A stretch of DNA of 64,000 bases from Phaseolus vulgaris (taxonomy: Eukaryota > Streptophyta > Magnoliopsida > Fabales > Fabaceae). The notes under the pieces were generated by a model. The model saw nothing but the letters and a program-made list of their open reading frames with translations. It searched no databases and had not been told where the DNA came from. The DNA lies in the NCBI RefSeq assembly GCF_000499845.2, contig NC_023749.2, positions 24,374,966 through 24,438,965 of the forward strand. Reading direction: 5' to 3'. The translations under genes and the position numbers were made by a program. Of this stretch, positions 31,044 to 42,122 are shown piece by piece; the stretch's first letter is position 1, and each line of letters starts with the position of its first letter.

Positions 31044-31375
31044 GCACGGGCACCAAAGCGCGATTTTTCCCCTAGTGTTAGACACGCAAAGGGCACCCAG
31101 AGCAGGTCTCCCTTTAAGCGTGGACACTCAGTACAGGTAAAATAAACCCTCCTAAACACAATGGAGGGAGTGCCAGAGGTAACGCACGCAGCATGGCAGA
31201 AGAAGCAGAAGTAGACGAGAGTATGCAAAAATAAAATGGGCAGCGCTTAGACGAAACCAAAGTATAGCTCAAGAGTTAGCGTTATAGATAAAGTTCGTGA
31301 TAACGGCAGATTAGACAAATGGGGCAATCATGTACGCCACCTATGTTCATATGAAAAGCAATATCAGACCACCTT
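31044..31375. other. Element D non-coding stretch with missing coiled-coil exon
   Basis: In A and I this position leads into the coiled-coil exon, but in D the spacer joins sequence flanking the end of the N-terminal-domain gene at about 31340. Nothing coding is seen. Confidence 0.5.
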
Positions 31376-32342
31376 TCAGTGGCCTCCGGAGTCTGAGCGG
31401 GAGGATGATGAAGCCCCGTTCTCGGCCCTCAACGCTCGGGCAAGCTGTGACCTCTGTTGTCGGTCTATCTTCGAACCTGCACCAAAGGAGACAAACACGG
31501 TGAAGACACCACAAGGTTAGTCATGCAAAAAGCCAGTAGAGGCGAAGGATGGGAGGTTTTAAGGTAATCTCTCGTACATATATATTTCTCCAAGGGCTCA
31601 GCGTTGTACTCCAGACTTATCAAGGCGGCAGCGTCAAAGCCCCCCGCCCCGGCCAAGATCTTACAAGCCTCATGGTCGTTCAAAGGATATCTCTTAAGAG
31701 GCCTGGACTTCAAGGCTCTTGTCTCCCTCACCCAGTACAGTGGAAAGCCGTCCAGGGCGGAAGGCACGAGATCAGAACAGCATACCTTAAAGAACTTGCC
31801 CTTCCACCCTGTGAAGGAGTGCTGGAAGGGGGTCAGGAGGACCCTGCCGGGAACATTGCTGAGGGTTACCCAAAGGTTGCCCTTTGCCTCTTCACCTCAA
31901 AGAAGTGAAGGAAGATGTCCACAGAGGGAGCGCACCCCAGGAAACCAAATAGTATGTCGAAGGCTTTGACGAAAGCCCAGCTGTTAGGGTACAGCTGGGC
32001 CGGGGCAGCATTAATCTCCGTCAACAGTTCCCTCTCAAACCTAGAGAAGGGCAGGCGCACGCCGAAGCTTTTGAAGACCACCTGGTAAAAGTAGAAGAAG
32101 GGGACTCCATTGTTGGCCCGCTCATCCCCACACACCGGCTCCCCTAAGGTGCAAGGGAGCACGGCGATATCGTCATCATGCCTCTTCGCGAAGGCACGAT
32201 GATCATAGGAACACGGGTCCCCCACATGTTCCCTCAGGGCCCTGGCGGAAAGTAAGCTAGAGCACTCGTCGAGGAGTTCGCACGAAGCCCACACATAAAG
32301 ATCCTTAGGGATGACTCTAGGGGTAGGAGGATTGGTAGACAT
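31376..32342 (-). pseudogene. Element D antisense gene (H-type)
   Basis: Homolog of the H gene: ATG at 32342, KDLYVWASCELLDECSS, ERELLTEINAAPAQLYPNS, then a frameshift at about 31870, then ALDGFPLYWVRE to the terminal exon ending GGH-stop at 31376. A roughly 100-base intron with GT..AG ends occupies the same place as in H (acceptor GGTGCAG/GTTCGAAG). The frameshift disables it. Confidence 0.75.
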
Positions 32343-32445
32343 GTTGGCACAAGCTGTCAGTGAAGGAACTAGAAGATCAAAGGAGAAAAGATGCGGTAGA
32401 AATACAGAAGGGAAATTCCAACGAGAAAAGAACGCAGGAAGAACT

Positions 32446-33601
32446 TGTTCCATCCGGTTGACCTGGGACGTCTTCGTGCGCGACCTCAACCGTCAGCTAG
32501 GTACTCCTTACCTGTGGATTCCTGCAAAGAAGGACAAAAGGGCGCCCTAGCGGCCGTTTGCACTCCGACGCTCAAGTCAGCCAGCAAGAAACACCAAAAA
32601 TTTGCACCTCCGTATCGGAGCACCTTGAAGGGTACTCTGAAGGTGGTTAAGTGAACTGTGTCTAGTGTATATTTTCTCCTTCTGGCAAAGATCTTCCCCT
32701 AGTCCCTTGTCCGTAACCTCGAAGCTCGAGCAAGCAATTAGAGAGTTTCTGGAAAATTTGCCAAAAGTTCGAACCCCGTTTCCAACATTCAAAGCGCTAT
32801 TTAAGCTATTCCCGCATTCAAAGCGCCTTAAAGCGCATTTAATTATAAAACGTAGCGCATTTAAGACGTTTAAAACGCTTGGGAGCATTTATAGTACCTT
32901 AAACGCTCGAAACGGAAACTGTATTAAATAACTTTAATTACCTTGTACCTGACAAAATGGCGTTTCTATTCTGACCTGGCTGTTGTACACGTGGAGGGCC
33001 TCACAGAGCCGTGACCCCATCTGAGGGTATCTCCTCGTGTGAGTCCTCCTACCTGGGAGTGCATCTGCGCTAGAGGTGACTTTTTGGGTGCCAACTCATG
33101 CCCCCAAACATCTAGTCACTCACTTTGAGAGCGTATCTTTCTTCCTCTCGTGCCCTGCACCTGGCTACCCTGGGCGTGACCCTCCTCTTGAGTCGTATTT
33201 ATCCCAAGGGCGTCTCTGGGGCGGCAGGGGCACTTCGTGAGTCAGGCTGCCCTACACTGGCGCTATCACTGTGGCCTTGAAGCCACCTTTCTCTTCTCTT
33301 TATTACTACCCCGGATTATTGGGATTTGAGGCCTTCCCACGGCATCGCTCCCTCCATAGTCTTTCCTACCCATGGGTATCGGGGAGCCACACTGTGATCG
33401 CCTTGCCTTTGTGACATTTGACCTTGGCGACGCCCTGGTTGGGCGACGCCTTAACTGGGCGATGCCTTAACTAAGCGACGCTTCCTCTTGGCGACGCTGG
33501 CACTTGGCGTCTCTTCACCTAGGCGACGCCTTATGTCGACTTTGACCCCTGACTTTGACTTTGACCTTCACTTTGTCAACGCCCGGATACGGGACGGTAC
33601 A
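32446..33601 (-). repeat. Element E 3' LTR (1156 bp)
   Basis: Plus orientation TGTTCC to GGTACA, next to the polypurine tract at 33602-33618. Includes a TATA-like catttata (32886-32893, TATAAATG on minus), GGCGACGCC repeats at 33420-33530 and TTGAC repeats at 33540-33580. A 10-11 base deletion relative to the 5' LTR lies near 32500. Confidence 0.93.
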
Positions 33602-34349
33602 CAAGCCCCCCAGTCTTAAGCTGAAGACTTGTCTTCAGCGCAAAGACTAAGGCCTCGCCCACGCCGTCCACGTGTCACCCTGGTGACGTGTCATTCCCTG
33701 CTGACTCAACACTTCTCGAATTATTGACGTGACACTCTCTGAACCATGGGGGTGCCCTTAATGGCTGATTGGACATCCTCTGAAGCGAGGAAAGTAACAC
33801 CTTTTGGGGGTCACGCTTAATCGCGTGCCACGTGGCTCATCACACGGCTAATCTCTAGAGTCCCTCGCGCTCCCCTAGAGTGCTTAATCCTTTGACACGC
33901 GGCACGATCACAAGGTCCCCGATTAGCGCCTCTTGGGTTGCAAATGGAACGTTCAAGTTACCCAAAACCCCGCGCTCAAACCACTTTTTCATCCATTCTC
34001 TTTGCCTTTCTGCACTGTTCATCGTCTTCGAGCCCTTTCCCTGCAATCACTACTCCTTCCTTCACACTTTCCTTCCTTCCAGACCTCGACATCAAAGGTA
34101 TGATTTTTCCACCTCCCTTACTCTTCTTCTTCGTTGCATTGCATCGTTGCGTATTGAACTGCCTGGGACTGTTAATGTTTCTGCATTTCTGTGTTCTTCC
34201 TCTCCTCCATTCTTCTCCGTTCCCTTCTCCTCCTTTCTGGGTTTTCTCGCGTGGGTGGCATTTTTCTAGGGTTTTGTCTCCTTTTCTGTCTTGGCATCAC
34301 TTGTTAAAACCCTTTTCCTTTCCTCTTTCTCCAGTTATTTATCCGCATC
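33602..34349 (+). other. Polypurine tract, promoter region, exon 1 and intron 1 of the E antisense gene
   Basis: Polypurine tract 33602-33618 (minus AAGACTGGGGGGCTTG). Then non-coding DNA. Donor ATCAAAG/GTAT at 34098 and acceptor TTCTCCAG at 34334 give a 237-base intron 15 bases before the ATG. Confidence 0.6.
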
Positions 34350-35130
34350 ATGGTGCGCCCGAAATCAAGGTCTGGTTCTCCCCCCAAGACCAACTATAAA
34401 GCCTTCTATTCATGGGCCCCTGACGAGCTCTTAAGTGAATGCACCACTCTGACAACCATTCAGGACCTGGAGAACCATCGCGGTGATCCCCACTTGTACA
34501 ATTTTAATGCTTTCTGCCGTACCCATGATGCACACATTTCTGTTCATCCCGGCAAACCTGGGGAACCTGTTTGCGCAGATGACAGACCCAGGAAAGGGGA
34601 TTCTTTCTTCTTCATGTATCAAATGGTATTTAAACGCATCGGGGTGCGCCTTCCATTCACACCCTTCGAGAAGGAACTTCTCACAGAAATCAACACAGCC
34701 CCGGCCCAGTTACATCCCAACAGCTGGGCATTCGTTCGGGCCTTCCAAATTCTTTGCGGATATCTAGGCATCCTCCCCTCTGTGGATGTCTTCTTACACT
34801 TCTTCGAGGTGAAGAAACAGGGGAAAAGCTTTTGGGTAAGCTTCTCCGGGATCGCAGGTAGGATCCTTCTTTCTCTCTTCCAGAACTCGTACAGAAGCTG
34901 GAAGGGAAAATTCTTCAGGGTGTGCTGCGCCAAGCACGACCCCACAGCCTTGGACGGCTCCCCCCTGTACTGGACGGAGCACCCCAAGCTGCTCAAGGCC
35001 AAGGCCCTGGATGAGCTATCCCCTGCTGATAGGGAGGTATGCAAGGCCTTGGCTGGCCTGGGGATTGTCTTCGACACACTGAAACTCATCGCGAGCGAGT
35101 ACAACGCCCACTCCCTGACCACTTACTTTG
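34350..35130 (+). CDS. Element E antisense gene, exon 2
   Basis: Open from ATG 34350 to the donor TTTG/GTAGGG at 35131. Starts MVRPKSRSG, then the conserved domain with AFYSWAPDELLSECTTL, RLPFTPFEKELLTEINTAPAQLHPNS, VDVFLHFFEVKKQ, SYRSWKGKFFRV and SPLYW. It is clearly diverged from the B/C/F type but aligns throughout. The 185-base intron (35131-35315) sits at the position used in the other families. Confidence 0.78.
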
Positions 35131-35315
35131 GTAGGGAGACTCCTCTCTTATTGCCCTCTGTTATCTGTATTTTACTGCATCATGCTCGCTCTATCGGCCT
35201 CTTCCACTTGTTTTCCTTTGTGCTAAGTGCCTTACGTCTCGTTCATCTGCGCGCTTTGTGAGTTTCTATAACTGCTTTGGCCTTAACTTCTGCTATTGGG
35301 TTTGTCTGAATGTAG

Positions 35316-36228
35316 GATCAGTGATGGACGCTTCCAAGAGGATGGTTTTGGCGAAAGCATGAAGGCTGCTCGTGCCGCCAAGGCTGGCGCCTCCTCCGCC
35401 CCTGCTGCTGACCCAAACCCTTCATTAACCTTGCCCTTACCGCCACCAACCACTACCGAAGCCCCACTAGGCTCATCTTCACCATCCTCACACAGCCTCC
35501 TAGTGCTTCCAATACCCAACTCTCCTCCGCCCATCGCCGCCGTTCCTCTGGCTGTGGCTTCATCACCGGCTCCAACCCCCCTTGACAAAGGAAAAAGGGT
35601 TTTGGAGATTATATCCGACGATGAGGACTCTGATGGCGTGGCGCCTTTTAAGAGGAGGAAAGCTGCGAGGGTTCCCATCCTGCGAGCGGCATCGCCCCAG
35701 GGAGAGGATTCCTTTAGGGACAACCCTCCAAATGCTACTTCTCTTCCCCCCACAATGGTCCAAGAGGAAACAGGCGAAGGTGCCGAATCCTTTGCTGGGT
35801 GGAAGGGCAGGTTCATCAAAATCTGTTGCTCTGATCTCGTTCCCTCCGCCCTAGAAGGTTTTCCACTGTACTGGGTGAGGGAGACGAGGGCCCTCAAGTC
35901 CAAACCCTTCAAGAAGCTAGCCCCGAATGACCAGGTGGTTTGCCGGATCCTTGTTGAGGCGGGAGGTTTCGACTCCGCCACCTTGATCAGTTTGGAGTTT
36001 AACGTCGGAACCCTAGAGAAGTATATATGTATGAGTCGCTGCCCTAGAAACTTCCGCCTTTGACGCTTTCTAACTGCGTGTGTTTTGCTTCATGGTGTCT
36101 CTGACACGTTCGTCTCCCTTGGTGCAGGTTCGAAGATAAACCAAGAGCGGAGGTCACAACTTATCCGGGCTCTGCGGGCTGAGAGCGGGACTTCGTCTTC
36201 CTCCCGTGCCGACTCCGGCGGCCACTGA
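35316..36228 (+). pseudogene. Element E antisense gene, chimeric 3' exons
   Basis: After acceptor AATGTAG (35315) the first part encodes an Ala/Pro-rich linker with an acidic-basic patch (SDDEDSDG, KRRK) equivalent to the start of exon 3 in B. Where the coiled coil should start (about 35790), it switches to a second copy of the end of the N-terminal domain (GWKGRFIKICCSDLVPSALEGFPLYWVRE), of the H type. A 99-base intron (36029-36127) and a terminal exon ending SGGH-stop follow, as in H. A one-base deletion near 35360 separates the acceptor frame from the long open frame, so the gene is probably dead. Confidence 0.75.
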
Positions 36229-36734
36229 AGAGTGGTTCGTTTGTGTTTTTTGTACGAGCACAAGGCTTGTAATGTTTGCCCTATTCGCATTACTCCCGTT
36301 TATCTCGAACACTACTTGTAAATTTAACTCTACTATACCATGCTTGGTTTCCGTAACACCGCTTTACTTTTGCACACACCTCATATAGTGTGCGTTTTTC
36401 CTCCGTCATGTTTCTTAGCGGCGCCTGCGCTTGGGCGACGCCTTCTACCTTGGCGACGCTTTCTTCTTGGTGACGCTTTCTCTTGGCGACGCCTTAACTT
36501 GGCGAAGCCTTCTTCTTGGCGACGCTTTCTCTTGGCGACGCTTTCTCTTGGCGACGCCTTCTTTGTGGGCAACGCCTTCTTTCTTCGAACAGAAAAAAGA
36601 TAAAGACTAAAAACCAAGGCAAGGTTTTTCACGAACTTCTTTTTCCTTTTATTGGGGTGACCTCATTAAAAAACCCCCGAAAGGGAAAAAGAGTGTCCCC
36701 TTCAACAAGATCATTACATGGCTGCTTACATAAG
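36229..36734. other. Element E spacer with GGCGACGC array
   Basis: Non-coding. Contains about nine copies of CTTGGCGACGC-type units (36425-36580), then the conserved sequence before the integrase end (AACCCCCGAAAGGGAAAAAG) also found in A and D. Confidence 0.65.
36425..36580. repeat. GGCGACGC(T/C)TTCTTCTT tandem array (E)
   Basis: About nine degenerate units of 16-19 bases with core CTTGGCGACGCTTTCT. Same core as A and D spacers and family 1 LTRs. Confidence 0.72.
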
Positions 36735-37130
36735 TCAACTAAAATAAAACTTCAACTTGGCTGCATTCCAGCTACGCGGAATGGGACCCCCCTCCAAGGT
36801 CTCTAGGTTGTACGAACCGTTGCCCTTAGCCTCGGTAATTCTTAAGGGTCCGGTCCACTTGGGAGACAGCTTATTCTCCAGCTCGTATGGGTGGGCTTTC
36901 CTCATAACTAGGTCGCCAATCTGAAACTGTCGTGGCTTTACCTTAGAGCTATATTGTCGCTCTACTCTTCTCTTTACTGCTTGGGCTTTTATTCTGGCTT
37001 CCTCCCTGGCTTCGTCTAGTAGATCCAGGTTCACCCGCCTTTCTTCGTTGGATTCCTCCACCACAAAGTTTTGGAAACGTGGCGAGCTTTCGTGTATCTC
37101 TACCGGGATCATCGCATCCGACCCATACAC
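36735..37130 (-). pseudogene. pol: Element E integrase C-terminal part
   Basis: A 131-residue open frame from YGSDAMIPVEIHESSP through GDLVMRKAHPYELE, KWTGPLRIT to the natural end LKFYFS-stop. It gives the true C-terminus of the family 1 polyprotein, lost in A. Confidence 0.87.
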
Positions 37131-38237
37131 TAAGTTGAAAGGCGTCTCCGTGGTAGAAGATTGGGGCGTGGTGTGGTATGCTTATACGATCCTTGGTACT
37201 TCCTCCGCCCACGCCCCTTTGGCCTTCTCTAGCCTTCTCTTTAGCCCCCTCTGCAAAACTCTATTCGCTGACTCTACCTGCCCATTAGTCTGGGGGTGTT
37301 CGACTGATGTGAACACTTGCTTGATGCCTACCTCTGCACACAGGTTTCTCAACTGCTGGCTGGCGAATTGGGTTCAATTGTCGGATACTAGCCATCTAGG
37401 TACGCCAAAGCGGCACACAATGTTCTTCCAAACAAAGTGTTGCACCTTGTGCGCAGTAATCTGGGCCACGGGCTCCGCCTCTATCCACTTGGTAAAGTAC
37501 TCAATAGCAACAATCAAGTACTTCATCTACCTTATCGCCAATGGGAATAGACCTAGGATGTCGATCCCCCACGTATGGAAAGGCCACGGGCTGTATATGG
37601 ATCGCAGCTCTTCTGGCGGCGCCTTGTGCCAGTCAGCGTGTTTTTGACATTGCTTGCAACGCTGGGCGTGTCGCACGCAATCTTCCTTTACTGTTGGCCA
37701 ATAGAAACCTGCGCGCACCACCTTAGAGGCTAAGGACCTTCCCCCTACGTGACTCCCACAAATGCCTTCGTGGAGCTCCGCCATTATTCTGGTACACTCG
37801 TCGCCACTTACGCACGATAAGATAGGGTGGGTGAACCCGTGCCTGAACAATACTCCGTCCACCAGAGTGTATCTTGCGGCATTCCTCTTGACCTTCTTAC
37901 CCTCCTCAGGCTCCGCTGGGAGAGCCCCATCCACCAGATACCGTCTGTACGGTGTCATCCAGGTGTCTCCTTCGGCTAAGGCACATATCTGCATCTGCCT
38001 CCCTTCTTCGGGCGTATCCGCGTATGCGCTGATGCGGGGCGTCTTCAGCGTATCTTGGGTCAAAGAACGATGACTCCTTGGCCTCCCTCTTGCTGTACAA
38101 ATTTGGAGGACATCCACCCTGTTATCTTCCACGAACTTACGCGGAGCTTTGAGCGTCTCTTGGATCACTGTCCTCTGTCTACCCCCTTTGCCTGAGCTGG
38201 CCAGCTTGGCAAGCAGGTCAGCTCTGGCATTCTGTTC
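37131..38237 (-). pseudogene. pol: Element E integrase core and end of second RNase H, interrupted by G
   Basis: Frame 37527-38168 covers the linker, HEGICGSHVGG ... CKQCQKH zinc region and WGIDILG first Asp. 37131-37526 holds the rest of the core with frame damage. At 38237 the sequence breaks inside the motif HVPREQNARAD of the archaeal-type RNase H, where G inserted. Confidence 0.87.
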
Positions 38238-39427
38238 TGATCCGATCGGTCATCGGTAGTCGATGACGTCAGCAACAGAGAACCACGTGGACCACTCGCA
38301 GGGTGACACGTGGACCAGGTGGCAGAGAGGTCAGGGGGACGATCGCCAAGAGCGGTGATCGGTGGTCAGTAACCAAGTGACCACCGACAGATCAGGCGGC
38401 AGAGAGGTCGGGGGACAGATCATCCAGAATGGTGATCGGTGGTCAGTAGCCAAGTGGCCACCAACAGACCAGTTCTCAGACTAACGCCTGAAGGCAGAAC
38501 GCGAGGAGCAAATAAACACTGATCAGTCATCGGGTGTATTGTCATCGGGGTCTCGTGTTACACGCAGTTAAACTGGGACTGAGGTTCCCAGCGAGAGCGT
38601 TACGCATGGATCTCGCATGAGTACACCTCAGGGAATCATGCACGAGAGTGGCCTGAGGGAACTCGTAAACCAGTCAGTGATTGGTTATTCCCTCACCCAT
38701 GACGTGCGTGGCATCGTGAAGGGTAAGTCGCCTACGCAGAGAGCAACGTTTGGTGAGTGTGCCTAGACCAGCCACACCCGACGTTCTCCGAAGAGTATGC
38801 GATTTGCCCAGATAAGAGAAATATCCTAAGTTACTTTGCAAGGGCGTAACTTAGGCACACAAAGAAAAGCGCTAGAGCCCTTCCAGTAAGTGACACATGT
38901 GTGGTTAGATGTGAGTTGCAGGCCTCCACGTGTCACCATCTGAGAGGGGTGCGGTCCAGACAAAAGTGCACTCCGTACCATTAAGGGTACAGACAGGCGC
39001 AGCCCAGCGCAGAGACGCGCGGACACGCACAGACACCCACACTCTCTGATTCTGCAGGTACACTGTCTCTGAAAAGCACAACAGGGTTCTGACACATGCC
39101 AGAAAAGCATAACAGAATTCTGTTATGCCCAGAAACAGAGAGAGAGACATAAAAGAGAATCAGGGAGAGATTGAGGGGGGACGAAAAATAGAGTACAAGA
39201 GTTTTTCACACACACTACTAGTTTTCTAGTCTTTGGTGGTTCTGTGGACTAACTTGATCGTCGGAGTGCAAACGGCCGCTAGAGGCGCCGTCTATGTGTT
39301 TTGCAGGTCACGTTTGGAGATCCAAGAGAAGGTTCTGAGGGTGATCCTGTGGAAAACGCAGTCGCGTAGACGGGACCAAGAGTGCTACGAAGCGATTCCT
39401 CCACGTTCGAGTTGCCGGCAGGATCAT
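38238..39427 (+). repeat. Element G 5' LTR (1190 bp)
   Basis: TGATCCGATC to GGCAGGATCA, giving perfect 6-base terminal inverted repeats TGATCC/GGATCA. The U5 end resembles family 2, but the U3 is different. A TATA-like ACATAAAAGA lies at 39148-39157. Minus-strand frames in this region recur in the 3' LTR only because it is a copy, and are not genes. Confidence 0.95.
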
Positions 39428-39429
39428 TT

Positions 39430-39447
39430 GGCGCCCACCGTGGGGCA
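39430..39447 (+). promoter_or_regulatory. Element G primer binding site
   Basis: TGGCGCCCACCGTGGGGC, two bases after the LTR. Identical to A over this length. Confidence 0.87.
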
Positions 39448-39523
39448 CGAGTGAATCGTTGTCCCATATATACCACAGTTTTAAAGCTTACCAGAGTTTT
39501 ATCAGTTTCCTTGATAGACAAAG

Positions 39524-40640
39524 ATGCCTAGAAACAGACAGCCGTCGCCTGCGCCATCCGCTGACGAAGGAGCTGTGACAATGGCGCAGGTCCTGGAAAT
39601 GGTGCGCACGCTGCAGGATTACGCCGCAGCGTCAAAGGTTGAACAAGAGAGGATGCAGACGGAGTTAGCTGCGTCGCAAAGAAGGAACGACGAGTTGAAT
39701 CGCGTCAATGAGGAGTTGAGAAGGACGCTGCAGGCGCAGAGGGAACACATGGTTGACGAAAGGGTGTCTAGATAGCCCTCACCTCCAAGAGCGTTCCCCA
39801 TGCCATTCTCCCCTGAGATCATGGGAACCATGGTGCGTCCCAACCTGGTGGGGGTGAAGGCATCGTTCAAGGGGGTAGAAGACCCGGAGGCGCATCTGAC
39901 GGCGTTCCACACCCAGATGATGTTGTCTGGGGGTTCAGACGCTGTCTACTGCAAAATGTTTATGAGTACGCTCAGCGGAATCGCCATGGAGTGGTTTGTG
40001 AGCCTGCCAGAAGGACATATCACGTCTTTCTCTCAGTTCTCGAAGCTCTTCACTGAACAATATATCGTCAACAAAGCACCTGCAGTGGTGTCATACGACT
40101 TGTTCGACGTGCGCCAGTACCAAGGTGAGTCGCTGAAAGACTACCTCAACCGCTTTGGAGCACAAGTGGTTAGACTGCCCAGCAAAGATGAAGATATGCT
40201 GGTGCACGCGTTTAAGAAGGGAGTGCTGCCTGGCCCCTTCAGCGAGTCTCTCATCAGGAGCCATCCCAGCACCTTTGCAGAGATTCAACGACGTGCGGTG
40301 GCGCACATAGTGGCAGAAACAGAGGTTTCTGAGAAGAGGGGAAGTGCTGCACCACCCAGACCGCGTGGAGGGCAAGCAAAGCCACAGCAAGCAAGGGTGC
40401 ATGAGGCCAAGGAGGGGAAGAAGGTGCGGGAAAAACCTCGTCCCTATGCACCAGGCAAAGACCAGAGCAGGGGGCGTGCAAGGGAGAATAACGCACCCCC
40501 GAGATACAACTTCATGGTGGAATTGGCGGATCTCATCGCCCTTCCTGCTGTAGCAGCAAGACTACGAGTACTAGAGAAGACAGATAAGGTACTTGGAAGG
40601 AAGAAAAATGAATGGTGTGAGTTTCATCAGGCATTGAGAG
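39524..40640 (+). pseudogene. gag: Element G gag, one stop and truncated in the zinc knuckle
   Basis: ATG at 39524 (MPRNRQPSPAPS). Helical N-terminus with MAQVLEMVRTLQ, a TAG at 39773-39775, then in the same frame the capsid domain (ASFKGVEDPEAHLTAFHTQ, MEWFVSLPEGHITSF, YDLFDVRQYQGESL) and the basic region. The coding sequence breaks after WCEFHQA, so the zinc knuckle has only its first Cys and His. Without the stop this would still be a plausible capsid protein. Needs partners in trans for reverse transcription and integration. Confidence 0.87.
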
Positions 40641-40725
40641 TTTGTATTTACAGTCAAGTCTTATACAAATTTTGGAGCATTAAGAAAAATTGTGCAAAAG
40701 TTAAATTTGCAAGAAGGAGAAAAGT
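40641..40725. other. Filler DNA at the pol deletion in G
   Basis: About 85 bases, AT-rich, similar to no other part of the window by eye. It joins the broken gag zinc knuckle to the end of the antisense gene. Such filler is typical of end-joining repair. Confidence 0.55.
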
Positions 40726-42007
40726 TTAAGGGGAAGGAGGGAGGAGCTTTCCATCCACCACTTCATGATAGATGCTGAACTGCGAGAGGTCCAGGTCTGG
40801 GAGAACGCATCTGACTTGCTCGAGGGCTAGCTCGAATCCATCAGTGAGGGCATCAGCACCCACGTTCATCAAGTCAGCCTTCTCCGCCTCCAGATTTTGC
40901 TTTGAGGCCTCCGCAGCATCTCTCTCAGTGGTCACGGCACGGCAGCAAGGGAGGAGGCAGCTTCAGACATTTTGCCCACCACCTCCTCAAGTCTCTTCTC
41001 CCCAGCAGCAGCTGCTTCTTTGGTGGACTCGAGCTCCCCCACTAGCTGAGTGTTCAGTTGGCGCAGGGAGGAAGTCTCGGCCCTAAGCTCCACCACCGCG
41101 CAGTCCAAAGAGCTCACCGTCTGCCCCATCAAGATCTCCGTCTTGATGGTCTCTTGGACCTGCGCTAGGTACTCCCTCCTAGCCTTCTCCACCATGCCTC
41201 GCATCAGTTCAACGGATCCTTGAGCAGCTTCGAAGTCACTTCGCAGTGACTCCTTGTCGTGCTTAAGCTCTTTCACCCTCTTCTCCAGGGCTATTTGCTT
41301 GCGATGCTGGGTGGAGAACTCCGGAGAGAGCACTACCTGCCTTGCCAGGTGCATATCCACCTCATCACCATTCCACTCGACAAGCTCCCGGTTGCTTATG
41401 AGCTGTCGAACCAGGGTGATGACCCTGCTGAAATTCTCGTGGGTGGCCCCAGAAGCGCTTGGGCGCGAGCTAGACCCACCACATTCAGCAGTGGCGCTAG
41501 GGATTGGCAGCAGCGGTGGTGGTGCACCCCCAGTTTGGGCAGAAGCGCCTCCAGCAGGATGAGCGGATGGACCAGGTGATTGACCTGCTGGGGGGGAAGA
41601 TGGCAGTTTGGTAGTTGGAGGCAACTGCTGGCCTGGAGAAGGAAGGTTGGTGGGCTCTGAGGCAGTTTGAGCGCAGGGAGGAGGGGAAGACCCTTCCTCT
41701 ACTTCCACCACCTCAATCTCTCCAGGCTGGAGAGATGAGGCCCCCTCAACTGCTGCTCTCATCCTTTGGCGGTGTACAAGAGGAGAGCCTGAGCTCTCCT
41801 CTTCAGTTGAAGCAGCAGTAGATGAAGTGGAAGCCTTCACCAGCCTTTTCCTTTTCTTCCCTTGCTCGGGGCCTTCAGTTGGCACGACCGAGAGGGGAGG
41901 GGCTGCGATGGGCTCAGTTGTAGAAGAGGAGGACCCAGTGCCTTTGGTTCCCCGATGCTTGGCAAGCTCCAGCAAGGCCAGCTTCCTGTCTTTCCCCGTC
42001 ATTGAGT
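40726..42007 (-). pseudogene. Element G antisense gene, exon 3 (linker and coiled coil)
   Basis: Starts after acceptor TCTATGCAG (intron 42008-42122) in phase with exon 2. Frame 42002-40932 encodes MTGKDRKLALLELAKH, Ser/Thr/Pro-rich linker with KKRKRL basic cluster, acidic VEVVEVEEGS, then a coiled coil. A frameshift near 40935 moves the end into a second frame that finishes DLDLSQFSIYHEVVDGKLLP, the conserved C-terminus. Only distantly similar to B in the linker but same order of parts. Confidence 0.78.
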
Positions 42008-42122
42008 CTGCATAGACGAGAAAAGGAGGGGTTAGTTGGTCAAGTTATGCAAGTAAGTCAAAAAGCACATAAAAACATGCATGAGAAGAGGCAAGTATCC
42101 TAAGAAGTGCAAGAAGAGCTAC

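Larger units (their letters stand above)
30325..32445 (+). mobile_element. Element D: family 1 Tat fragment, left part (continues at 49375)
   Basis: Plus orientation. It starts in the last codons of integrase, then the repeat-rich spacer and the antisense gene on the minus strand, and is interrupted by E at 32446 (TSD GAACT). It resumes at 49375. LTR, gag and nearly all of pol are missing at the left, fused to C across a shared ATCT. A coiled-coil exon is also missing between about 31140 and 31350. Confidence 0.87.

Noticed and set aside
38826..39150. Minus-strand frames with hydrophobic, Cys-rich peptides, repeated at 44155-44479
   Set aside because: They are the two LTR copies of G. The repeat reflects LTR identity, there is no homology to a protein family, and the longest is 94 residues.
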